A stretch of DNA of 64,000 nucleotides, taken from positions 29,457,922-29,521,921 of the forward strand of contig NC_060232.1 of NCBI RefSeq assembly GCF_021155775.2, given 5' to 3'. Of the stretch, positions 1-9,863 are shown piece after piece. Under the pieces are notes generated by a model. That model was not told where the DNA came from. It did not search any database and saw only the letters and a list, made by a program, of their open reading frames with translations. Each line of letters opens with the position of its first letter. Position 1 is the first letter of the stretch. The DNA is from Neodiprion pinetum (Eukaryota; Arthropoda; Insecta; Hymenoptera; Diprionidae). The position numbers and the translations under genes are program-made.

Positions 1-140
1 TCCTTCGTCTCTGTAATGCTATTTTCAACAGATTTTATCGCGTTGTCGAGATCGTTCTTGTCTGGCAATATGTCACCTGCAATTCGACCAAGCGCCGCGA
101 TCTTCAACGGTGGCAGAGAATTCTTCCTCGCGACGTGTTC
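1..140 (-). CDS. RPGR: RPGR exon 10, cut by the window edge
   Basis: Starts after the acceptor ATTTCAG in phase 0 and encodes EHVARKNSLPPLKIAALGRI and onward, with no stop before position 1. SLPPLK resembles the short conserved segment after the vertebrate RPGR propeller. Later exons lie left of the window. Confidence 0.8.
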
Positions 141-3100
141 CTGAAATCCGAGACTTGGACTTTATACTCCGCGACAATGATTAAACATACTACATTTTTT
201 TTGATGTATCGGAATTTACCGGTTCCACACTGGCAGGCTCTTCCTCAACTTCTTCGCGTCTTTTGCCGATGAGAATTGTGTGACAACCGCCGCATGAGAC
301 CTATGAAACAATTTAGAAATTTGTCAATGGCGGTCGAAAGTTCACAACAAATATTGCAGTAACATATGTAATTGGTCATACATCGGTTATCATGAGTTCT
401 TCATATTTAGCCCCATATGTTATTTCGTGGACGTTGTTTTCATTTTCTTCAAGACCGAGTTTCCCGTGTCTTCCATCGCCGCACATAAACAGCTTGCCAG
501 ATTCTGTAAAAATCATGTATTTTGTTTAAAGAAAAAAAACCGTGAGTCTACGGCGCTCAATATTTCGTTCTTAAACGTAACTTCGTTTTTTCTCGAATAT
601 CCCAACATTCTTTCCGTCGACTACCCAGGTAGCACATATCCAATTTGAAATTTTTTATTTAGGTTTAATTGAATGCGACTAAGTTTGGACTCTAACTCTG
701 ATTTTTATGATACCCAAAATTGAGTTATACTTCGTACAAGTTCAATTCTTGCCTATAAAAAATCTCCGGTTAAGCAATTCGACACAATATTATAAACGAA
801 AAAGCCACAACGTAGATAATGATGGTTAAGGGTCATTGTTTTAATTGCCGAATACTCAAACCGGAATAAAAATAAGTCAAACGCGTCGTGAAATTTTTTC
901 TTCTTCCGTCTTTTATCAAATTTAATTTGGGTTTCATAACTTTAAATCTTGTAGCGCGTAACGCTAGCCTTTTAAATTTGTACCCCCAGTCCAACTAAAA
1001 TCCTGTTTCTTGATCGATGATAAAAATGCAGGAAGCATTTTTCCGTCATTATCGGTACACGCAATATTTATTACCTACCCGTAACTAAAGCCGTGTGACT
1101 TTCTCCGGCAGCGATTTCGGTGATAACTTCTCCCTCGGAAACGCCACGCGGAAGAAGCTTCGGCGTTTGTACTTCTGTTACGTCAACACCCATCCCTAAT
1201 TGCCCGCTGACGTTGCTTCCGAAGCAGTAGAGTTCGCCGGTTTCTGAACGTGAAAAATTTAACGTTACGTCGCTGTTTTCTGTATCTTCGATTTCAGAGT
1301 AGCTGCATGAAGCACGCCAATTTCGATTCTTTCAAATCCTTTGCAGACAACTTCGAAGCAGCTCAACTCTGAACTAAAAATATTGATAGCAATGTATCGT
1401 TTACCGGTTAGAACGAGACTGTGGTGTCCTCCACAAACGATCTTCGCAGCTGGACTCGGAAGCTGCAACTGTTTCGGAGCGGCTTGGGTAGAGAAGTTGA
1501 CAACGATTCCTAGCTTGCCACTTTCAGCCTCGCCACAGACGTATATGAGGCCGCTTTCTTAAAAAATAATTAAACTTGATTGGTAAAAGGAAAGTGAGAA
1601 AGAGATTAAAAAATCCGAAAAAATATTCGCTGGTCAATGACCATAGAAGTAACTTTCTTGGAGATGAGCGAATACATTTTATTGACTAAACCTGTTTTTT
1701 TTTTCCATAGGATCAAAAGTATTTCTTATTACTCGTCAAACTGACAAGTGCTAACACTATAAGTTATTGATTCTTCTAGTATATGTACCGGTCAAAAACG
1801 CCGTGTGATAGTATCCGGTGCTGATCGCTTTTATGATTTCTGGAATCGGAACCTTCGTCGGCTTGTTGACTAAACCGGAAGTACCGGCCAGCCCTAACTG
1901 TCCCTCAAGATTACTGCCCCAGGCGATGACTCCCCCGTCACTGAGAAGTGCCATAGAATGATGAGACCCAGCGGCGACCTGCGATATGCTTGGTCCAGTC
2001 GATCCGCAATCGTAAATCAGAACAGGAGTAGTCGAACTGTCTCCAGCAGCCAATCCTCCGCGACCTAATTGACCTTCCTGGTCGCTTCCGCATGCAAAGA
2101 TCTTTTGACCACCTGGACAATATGCAATATGCAATATACTTCACTTCCTTTATCTTTCTGATATATTTGTTATTATACTTTGCGATTTGGTGTGCGTTTG
2201 ATATTCGAGAAACTCTCAAGTCGGACCTCGGGGACTTTTACCTGCTTGAAACCAGACGTCCAATCAGTCTCGGGTAGACGGGTTGCACGTATTCAAAGGA
2301 CTCTTTCATTTCTAATGAGTTTTCGGGTACGAGAGGATCGATAGGCGTATATATCTGTCTCTTGATAATCGGGTGAAGTGTATCGTTCAATATAAGAGGT
2401 TGGTGACCTTACGATCTTGTCAAATAGTGCGAGTGCTTGGATCAGAATTGATAAAGAAATCGAACGCTTACCAGTACATATCAGAGTGTGAGCTCTTCCG
2501 CACGCAACGTTAGTAACCTTTTCTGGTTTCAGGACTGAAAGGGGTCAATGATTTAAAAAAAGTAAAATACACGAAAGACGATGACTTTTTTTTGTATCTA
2601 CAAAACGGTTCTCACGCTACTCACTCTTTACGCAAGACGGTTTGCTAACGTGGTTCTTGTGCCCGAGGCCCAACTGCCCCCAGTCATTGCTCCCGAAGAC
2701 GAAAAGTCTGCCGCTTTCTGAAAAAGCAATGGTAGAAAATTATGTTCAATATTTTATGCTATTGAGTTTTTAGCTAACATATCGTTCACCGAGAAATGTT
2801 GAAGAAAAGAAAACCATTGGGTAGTAACTACGAGGAGTGAAAATGTTTACTTCAAAGATAACGTTTTTCGCAGCGGCCTCGCATCCGATAGCGTGTATCT
2901 GTAGCCTTTACTTGAACGCGCATACAAGGAAACGAGTGAGGGTAATAAGCGCTTTTTCTTTTTTCTTCCTGAATTTACGAGTGGGCAGCCAACGTTACTT
3001 GGGCATAAGTTGTTAGCAGATTTAGAAGGGCAAGCGGTGCTTTTCTAATCGACTTATGTTAATTTGACTCAAGGTAGCTTTCGCTATAGCTACGAATGGT

Positions 3101-6100
3101 ATGTGTAATGGTGGCACGTTGAATACTTTTACACAGTTTTTTAAGTCACGATGAGTAATCACTTGAACCTGGTAATTGGCGTTAGTTTCTTTCACCGCGT
3201 GCGTCAGCGCGATTGCAAAATAAAAAAAATCACTTCGAACGAACAGAGTCGAAAGACATTGTTGATAATTTTCGACTAAATTCAAGACCTAAAAGCCGAG
3301 TTATTCTCCTTTTTTTTGTGTGAAAATTAAACTTCAGTTTATCGACTAGCAAAAGATGGTTTTTTGGTAACACCTGCGACACGGAGCTTTTCCTTCCATA
3401 ACCGTTATTCGCCTGCATTTTCTTCATCTAAAATGCTACCCTTCTACTCGAAAGCTTCGCTGCACCTCACATGAGCGTTTGCAACTTTAACAGGCGTACA
3501 ATATTTGCATTATTGATTCCCAGGCATAACTGGACAGTGGGCATTCGGTGTGCGTGTGTATATTGTGTGCAGAATATAGTGTGGACAGAACAATGTGCAG
3601 GAATAATGGTTTGCGTTGCTACGCGTCGGACCTAGCATCAGAAATTGCAAATCGGGTTAGCTTCGATCCTGAACTTTACACTCGCACCTCGGGTCCTGTG
3701 ACTTTTGCTCTTTGTCCTGACAAGAACCGTACATTCTAATGAACGCGAAGGAAGGTCAGGTGAGGACGGGGTCGGTACAGGACCTTTTGCAACGTCGAGA
3801 TTGCGTGAAGGGATAAGAATCCAAGCCGCGTTCTATATATAAGACTTCGCCGAAGCCGTGTATATGCTAATATATCCTTACCAATTCTATCGCGTCCTCA
3901 GAACCCCTGCGGTTATTTTTGGCTCATATAGTATGCCACCTCTAATGCCGTTGTGTATTTTCTCGCCACTACGTGCGACCCCGAATTTTTCTTCAAACAT
4001 GAAACTTTTTAATCCCGATGAGGTTCTACTGTTTTTCGGTGGTCTTTGAACTCACAGAGTAAAATAGCTGGGCATGTATGTGCGTACATACATGCATACC
4101 CATACTCGTAACAATAAGAATGTTATGCCATATTCAACTTTTCGTTCGCGTCGTCCAGTCATTCGCGACACGAGGACACGGTTGTTCCGTTAGGTATAGA
4201 TTGCTCGGTATTGCGACTGCGATGTCGTCGTTACGTGACCGTTCCTCGGCTATAGTATACCGCGGTTCATCGAAGGTTTTTTTTTATCGGCCTGTTGATC
4301 TAACAATAAGTTTCAGCCAACGCATGCGAAACTCATAGATCAATCCCGGTGAATAGAACAAGTCATATGCTAATTCTCTTATCGCAGGGTTCTGCAATAT
4401 ACATGTATAAAGTATAATACACGTACACCATTCGCGTTAAGTTGCAAATTAATCCTATCTGCAACGCGATGGTATGTTTTAAAGGTATTGCCTCAGAATT
4501 TTGGGTAACTGTAGTCTTGCATGCACAAGAGGTATCGGTTATTTCCCGTTTGCAAAACTTGGGAAACTATTTTGTAAAGACATTCGTCTCTGCGAGCGAA
4601 TATATATTTGTTTTTTTTTTTTTTTTAAATCAGGATTCGCAGGAATATTGACGCTTGGGGAAAGTTCAGTGATAATACCCATGTAAAATGAAAATGTGAA
4701 CACGTGGCCGTTTGATTGAACAGCTGCTTGATATTCGTTCACGTATATCGATTTTTACGTAAATCATTTAGCTTGCCAGAACCTTAATCGATACTACGCA
4801 TCACCTGTCGCATATGTCGGTTCCTCGTATACTTATATACGTATAGGTGCACGTATGTACGTGTGGCACCATTACGTCTAAATCTAATCGCACAGTTCTT
4901 TTATCCGGGCAGCAGGCGCTACCATCAGGTGAGAAATACGGGTATATGTACATACGTGTTAAATTTACTGATTCTACACTGCTACTTGACCACGGCGCGA
5001 AGCCATATTACGAGGACGATAATTGCGAAGTGAAAATTATTGAAAAGCTACCTGTGCGCAGAAATTTAGTGTGTCTGTTGTGAACTTGTAGGTACTTTCT
5101 GCAGTTTTGAACATCGCTGCACTTTGGAGAGATTGACACATCCCAGTAACGATATGGTGAAGGTTTTGCAGATGCTTATAGTATTCAGAGGGAATTCCTG
5201 GAAAACTGGGAATTCGCGCTGAAATTGCCATTTTTACAGCCACCCACTGAGAAACAAATTTAAAAAAATAAATTGACACAATGTCGAATTTTCAAAAACG
5301 TGAAAATCGATTTCATAGAATCTTTAAAATACACAGAAAGTGGAAGCATAGAAAAGTCAAATGGAGCTGTGATATAAAATTGTAACAACGAATAAGAATA
5401 TAACGGCATTGTGACTGTTCTATATTCTGAGTTTCTATACCTTACCTTTTGTTTTGACTTTTCTGTACTTCGGCTTTCTACATTTTGAAATTCTATGAAA
5501 TACACTTTCGCGTACTTGAAAATACGATATTGTTTTCTCTTTATTGACTGATTTTTCTAAATTTTTGACGACACCCGAATTCATCAATTCTACACATCGT
5601 CGAATACGACGGTGTTCAATGTTGATTATATCATGATGACGCACAAACGCCGTAGAAATCATTTTATAAGAATATACGGGAGTTTTGAAAAAAATAACCG
5701 GGAATATACAGGAATTTTGAATTCTTATATCGCTGGACGCCCTGTATTAGCTGTATACCACAGTGGCCTAAAAAGGAATACTAATTATTTGGCAAAAATT
5801 ACGAGAATTAATAACTTCCGCTCAATTGGAGTTTCAAAGATGATGTCGAGGGTACAGGAAAAGTTACAAGCAAAACGTGGTTTACAACTCTTGCTAAGAG
5901 AAATTTTTAAGTGAACATTGCATAGCCATTCGCCTTTTTCGGATATGCTATCTTTACAAATTATCGCACCGTGACGCTCGTCATCAAATTCCGATAACAC
6001 GATATGGAAGGCTGGAAAGATTTATTGCCGTTTTCGGCATATGTAGGTGCAGAGGCACCGGAGTAAGTTGCATGCCTAAAAAAATTTCAAGTCTAATCAT

Positions 6101-8554
6101 TACAGCAGTGATGGCACTCACGGCATATGACGGCCGAGTGCTCGTCCCCGCAAACGATGGATACCACCGGGTCCTGTCGGATGAAAAAATGCGAAGCGAA
6201 GTTATCGGCAAATCTGCTGCGTCCGATAGTGAATACCGCCCCGGTATCTGAAACAGAAGATCTTTCCTTAACGATTCTCTAGTTGAGCTTGCAATTAGCG
6301 ATAACGTTGGGTCTCAGGTGCAATGATGAAGAGAACTTTTATTACACCATCATCGTCGACTTGATGGCCGACTTTGAGAGCTTGTAATTTACTCTATGAA
6401 TTTCAAGCGGGAGTCACGTCATTCGGGTATTTGCTGGCACGTTAAAACCACACATTATGTGCAATATCAGCTTCGAACGTTATGTACGGAATTCGAATAA
6501 TTGTCTACTTTGGTGCTCTCGGGTAAACCGTGTGTGCTTCTCGCTACGCGAAACACGTGCGAACGGTAAACAATAATATTGAGCTGATATGTAGTATTGA
6601 TTTCTGTAGTTGATTTCAGGGAGTACAATTGAGCGAATTTTATTTTTGAAACTGGCTTGTGATGGTCGGTTCTGTTCCAATAATGTACCACATCAACCGC
6701 CTAATCTGAACAAGTTTAAATTGAATGGAATGGTGCCGTTTGAATAGTTGTGAATAGTGGATTGGTATAGTTTGAAATTCGTCAGACTTCGCATTCCAGG
6801 GTGGCGACACGCTGGAAAAACGGGAATAGTCAGGGAAGAGCCAGGGAATTATAATGGTTTTCACGAAAAAACGTATTTTTTTTATAAATTGTTTTCAAAC
6901 TTCAACCGTGCTTCTTAAATTTAGCTAATCTCGCTTTTGGAAATGGTATTGTGCAATTTCAACCGTTTCCTCCCATGGCCCTCTAACTTCTGGTGTTTCT
7001 GGTCGTAAAAGCCATGCAACATTACGCAAGTTCCGTGGAAAAAGGTCAAAGGAATTCTAAATTTTTTCCGGCAAAAGTTAGGAAAAATTCTTTGCCACCC
7101 TGTATTCGCTTGATTGTTGTAACGAATTGTGAAATCGCGGGGAGAAAAGGAAAATGAAATTCGGGAACGAAACAGAGGTGAACAGGATGCATCAACGATC
7201 ATATCCGCACATCAGACGATGGTGATGTGTAAAATAATTTTTTTTTAAATTCAAACTTTTGGATTTGGCGAGAGATAAAGACCCAGTACCCTGCAGCCAA
7301 TGTACCAATCCTGAAAAGATTGAGGTATAATTGATAATACTGTAATACAAGTAATAAAAACGTAATGATACGTTACACGCAAATTGTGATTTTCCTTAAC
7401 TTTTTATCGCCGCGTTGATGGCGGTCGAAATGTCAACAGATTAGAAACTACGATTACATTGATTTACCACTTGAACGAAGTATTGCCAACTTTTCGCGGT
7501 ATCGAGACGAATTAACCAACCGCTTTATCTGTTCTGTAGTTGGTGTGCGTACGACACGTATGTGACAATAGACGTCATTATAACAAAAAAACAAACTTAT
7601 ATTCGAAATATACATATATTTCTTAGGCCCCATATTTTTTAAATGAATGTCAGAGGGTGAAGGGAGCTTGCTAGTTTTACAAGTTTTAGGAGTGGAGTTA
7701 CGTCTCTTCAATAAATGTACCTATAAACGAACGTATAAGTCCGCGAAACTTTTTTCTATCAAATGTTCGCAACTTCGCAGATTTCGACGATAAGATTACT
7801 GAAATATTTGACGGAACAATAATGCACAGTGAATTTTTTCAACGTTATACTGTTCCAATTTCTGTACAAATTAGCATCCTTGTATTCAATCCTTTCAACT
7901 ATTGAATTCCGTGGATCGAAATGAGAATTGGAAATAATTTTTTCAGCAATCTTCTATCTTCATGTGAATTTGCTTATACTGTTAATTGTCGGAATATTTC
8001 GATTTAGAATTTTTCCTAACCGCAAGTATAAAAATGTTTTTTTTTTTGGACCAGAACAAAGATAAATACGTCGAACAAATTACGATCTAGATGATCACTT
8101 TGGATGAACGGTAAAAGTCTTTCAGCAAGTTTGAATCTGATTGTCTATAGCGAATACTTTACATTTCCGTTATTCGAACGTGAAACAGATTTATAATGAA
8201 AAGAGAATATCAATTAATTGCTTCGAACTTAGTTTTCCCAGTAATGAGGGTAGGAACGAGTCATTTTATACCTATGGCATTGGTGTTGCGTCTAAGACCA
8301 CGACTTTGATCTAGTTACTTGCTTATAACTTATTCACGATGAAATTATTCCGCCAACCGGCAATTACAACCGCGAGACACGTTTGATAAAAGAAAGAATA
8401 CTTTTTCTTTGTAAAAATACGAAAAACTGTCAGCGTAAAAGTTCTAATATTAATAGGAATACAATGGATACCATAAAGCAAGGTAAATATCGTGTAAAAT
8501 ATGGAAAAAGTACGATCGCTTACCCGGTATGTTGTCTATATCCGGCAGACCCAT
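1..8554 (-). CDS. RPGR: RPGR-like RCC1 propeller protein, 3' truncated by window edge
   Basis: RPGR orthologue: in animals this protein sits at the ciliary transition zone, where its RCC1 beta-propeller binds RPGRIP1-type partners. I assembled ten coding exons (join complement 8524-8554, 6122-6247, 2625-2717, 2472-2534, 1789-2112, 1405-1557, 1079-1243, 382-503, 220-300, 1-140). All have GT-AG introns and matching phases, giving 432 codons before the left edge. The N-terminus reads MGLPDIDNIPDTGAVFTIG, the same layout as vertebrate RPGR. RCC1 blade signatures follow: CGDEHSAV (43-50), FGSNDWGQLGLG, ACGRAHTL, CGSDQEGQLG, AGSHHSMAL, WGSNLEGQLG, GYYHTAF, CGGHHSL, AGESHTAL, GDGRHGKLGL and CGGCHT (~362). 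After the propeller, SLPPLK resembles the region beyond the propeller in vertebrate RPGR. The retained RPGR-specific details make RPGR more likely than RCC1, HERC or RCBTB proteins. The C-terminal tail is outside the window. Confidence 0.9.
220..300 (-). CDS. RPGR: RPGR exon 9: closing CGGCHT motif
   Basis: Exactly 27 codons, residues 360-386. VSCGGCHTILIG closes the propeller, then a Glu-rich stretch begins (KRREEVEEEP). The acceptor is TTCATAG and the donor is GTAAAT. Confidence 0.9.
382..503 (-). CDS. RPGR: RPGR exon 8: RCC1 blade, GDGRHGKLGL
   Basis: Residues 319-359. GDGRHGKLGL is characteristic of the last RPGR propeller blade. The exon ends in phase 0 at a GTATGA donor, and the next exon opens with VSCGGCH. 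Confidence 0.9.
504..1078 (-). other. RPGR intron between exons 7 and 8
   Basis: A 575-bp AT-rich intron. No other gene, RNA or repeat recognised. Confidence 0.8.
1079..1243 (-). CDS. RPGR: RPGR exon 7: RCC1 blade, FGSNVSGQLGMG
   Basis: Residues 264-318: ETGELYCFGSNVSGQLGMG, then EIAAGESHTALVT. The acceptor GTTCAG ends at 1244 and the donor GTAGGT starts at 1078. Confidence 0.92.
1405..1557 (-). CDS. RPGR: RPGR exon 6: RCC1 blade, CGEAESGKLG
   Basis: Residues 213-263: ESGLIYVCGEAESGKLGIVV, then KIVCGGHHSLVLT. The acceptor TTTTTTAAG is usable but has no C before the AG. The donor is GTAAAC. Confidence 0.9.
1789..2112 (-). CDS. RPGR: RPGR exon 5: two RCC1 blades
   Basis: The largest visible exon, residues 105-212. 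It contains CGSDQEGQLGRG, AGSHHSMALLSDGG, WGSNLEGQLGL and STGYYHTAFLT, so it spans two blades. The acceptor TGTCCAG ends at 2113 and the donor GTACAT starts at 1788. Confidence 0.93.
2113..2471 (-). other. RPGR intron between exons 4 and 5
   Basis: A 359-bp intron with no recognisable content. Antisense ORFs here overlap exon 5 in the wrong frame. Confidence 0.8.
2472..2534 (-). CDS. RPGR: RPGR exon 4: RCC1 blade, ACGRAHTL
   Basis: A 21-codon exon, residues 84-104, reading ILKPEKVTNVACGRAHTLIC. It has the LKPEKV spacing of RPGR. The acceptor is CCTTTCAG and the donor is GTAAGC. Confidence 0.92.
2625..2717 (-). CDS. RPGR: RPGR exon 3: RCC1 blade, SNDWGQLGLG
   Basis: Encodes residues 53-83 with SGRLFVFGSNDWGQLGLGHK and a conserved KPSCVK end. 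The acceptor is TTTTTCAG and the donor is GTGAGT. Confidence 0.92.
2718..6121 (-). other. RPGR intron 2
   Basis: A 3.4-kb AT-rich intron with a homopolymer T run near 4609-4626. Near 5740 the sequence resembles one end of a hAT-type MITE. I found no further RPGR exon, as exons 2 and 3 join in phase without one. A 100-codon plus-strand ORF at 5612-5914 has no recognisable domain and looks like chance. Confidence 0.7.
5685..5747. mobile_element. Possible partial hAT-type MITE end
   Basis: The string GCTGGACGCCCTGTA (from about 5733), preceded by reiterated GGGAAT/GGAATT words, resembles the terminal part of common hAT MITEs. No matching left end was found within the intron, so this would be a fragment. 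Confidence 0.3.
6122..6247 (-). CDS. RPGR: RPGR exon 2: start of propeller
   Basis: Encodes residues 11-52, DTGAVFTIGRSRF through CGDEHSAVIC. This is the conserved first strand set of the RPGR propeller. The acceptor TTTCAG ends at 6248 and the donor GTGAGT begins at 6121. Phase is 1 in and 1 out. Confidence 0.88.
6248..8523 (-). other. RPGR intron 1
   Basis: A 2.3-kb AT-rich intron that contains a hAT-like MITE at 6797-7102. No coding exon recognised. Confidence 0.7.
6797..7102. mobile_element. hAT-like MITE, non-autonomous
   Basis: A 306-bp element with perfect 9-bp terminal inverted repeats, CAGGGTGGC at the left and GCCACCCTG at the right. CAGGG-type ends and subterminal GGGAA/CAGGGAA words are typical of hAT MITEs. 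It has no transposase ORF. The flanking 8 bp (6789-6796 and 7103-7110) do not match, so the target duplication is lost or an end is misplaced. Confidence 0.6.
8524..8554 (-). CDS. RPGR: RPGR coding exon 1 (start codon)
   Basis: The ATG lies at 8554-8552 and encodes MGLPDIDNIP plus one base. The donor GTAAGC follows at 8523. The phase-1 end joins the phase-1 start of exon 2 to give PDTGAVFTIG. The 5' UTR must lie to the right, close to the X-box. Confidence 0.8.
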
Positions 8555-9271
8555 GTTTGTGCCTTGTGTCGCGCAACCCGACTGACATTTGTGGCAACAC
8601 CAACACCGCGTTGCCTAGCAACAGGAAATCAATTAACAAATTTCAAAACAGTACCAATGACGTTAACCAGAGTTCGCCACAGTCGCCGTCGTTTTCGTCC
8701 GTCGTTTACGCTATCGGCCGACTGACGTCGCGAGTCTTTTTAATTATTCTATTTTCCTTTATTGAAATTGATTTATCAATTCTCAAACTGACTGTCACAC
8801 GCTGGCAAGCTTCCGTCAATGTGGTATGTGAGGAATACCGATATTAACCTAACTTCATCTGTCTCAACCTAACCTCTGTTGCGGGTTTATTTACTAACAA
8901 ATTCAGTGAACTAGCAATAATTTCTGGGACTATTGATCCTTCAATGATTTTAGCAGCCTTACTGTTACCTGGTGTGATACTTTTACTCTAAAAGTGCGTT
9001 GGGATCGTTAGAAATTATACGAATTTAAAAAATGACTAACATAACCTTAAACCCATTTGAATTCATAGAAATTTAATGCCCGGTGCTGATCTCTCAGATC
9101 GCTGTCAAATAAGAAAACTTCTCGCTAGGTTGAACTTATACTTTTATGCCTTTGGAAATAGTCAAATATAAAACGTTGTTGGTAAGCAAGGTATCTAGAA
9201 ATATTGTCGATTTTCTTGCAAACATCCTAATTGAATTCGCATTGATGATATTTATCTAAAAATTTTTACAG
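8555..9271. promoter_or_regulatory. Head-to-head promoter region of RPGR and HTATSF1
   Basis: Only 749 bp separate the divergent start codons (8554 minus, 9304 plus). The segment around 8660-8745 is CpG-rich and has a CCAAT word (about 8657) and TGACGTCG (about 8731), resembling a CRE. A 3' splice site (TTTTTACAG ending at 9271) precedes the HTATSF1 ATG, so a 5' UTR exon for HTATSF1 probably lies in this region. One possible donor is GTATGT near 8822. Transcription starts cannot be fixed from sequence alone. Confidence 0.6.
8610..8622. promoter_or_regulatory. RFX X-box motif in the RPGR promoter
   Basis: GTTGCCTAGCAAC matches the RFX/DAF-19 X-box pattern, two imperfectly inverted half sites (GTTGCC and AGCAAC). 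It lies 56 bp upstream of the RPGR ATG. RFX factors are known to drive ciliary genes through X-boxes at this distance, which fits the gene's identity. Confidence 0.75.
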
Positions 9272-9303
9272 GCCCTCAAATAACAAGTGGCCACCAATCT
9301 ACA

Positions 9304-9863
9304 ATGAGTGACACAGTTCAGTTTGCTGCTGAGGACGAGCAGATAGAAGAATTTGACACAGATGATGATGATTCCGAGACCGAAACAGCTCCAACAAAAA
9401 CAGTGGCGCCAAAATCTGCAGTAATTAAAAACATTGAACCGCGTCGACCCCTGCCAGTCAAATCTCCTTTGGTTAATCAGTACAGGCCCAAAAAAGCTGA
9501 ACAGAAGATAACGATAAATATAAAAACGCCTCTGATAGCTGAACCGCAGAAAGTTGCGCCGAAATCACCGGATAAAGAAGTAAGTGACGACAAAAGCGTT
9601 ATTGAAAAGCCAGAAAAAGAACTGAACAGCAATGAAAGTGCTGTTCCAAAACAAAGTGCAGATACAACAGCAACAGATTATGAAAAGCACTTGTCGTACG
9701 AAGGTTCTCTTTGTATTTATACGGAACCTGGAACTGGACGGAAACTGATTTGGAACACGGAGCAAAATGCTTGGGTGGCTAAACCGGACGAAAATAATTC
9801 ACAGAATAAGCAGATGTCAGATAATTCAAATGAGCCTGTAAAATCTGAAGGAGAAATTTATGA
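9304..9863 (+). CDS. HTATSF1: HTATSF1 coding exon 1 (start, acidic N-term, motif 1)
   Basis: The ATG at 9304 follows a splice acceptor at 9271 with no ATG in between. It encodes MSDTVQFAAEDEQIEEFDTD, then a Lys/Pro-rich linker, then the first tyrosine-rich motif. The donor GTAAGT at 9864 interrupts a GAG/GAA codon in phase 2; reading through it would give an immediate stop. Confidence 0.92.

Noticed and set aside
1938..2219. 93-codon minus ORF overlapping RPGR exon 5
   Set aside because: Different frame from the RCC1 repeats and crosses the intron boundary.
8383..8847. 154-codon plus-strand ORF
   Set aside because: It lies antisense across RPGR exon 1 and the promoter, has no recognisable domain, and its length is within chance for this composition.
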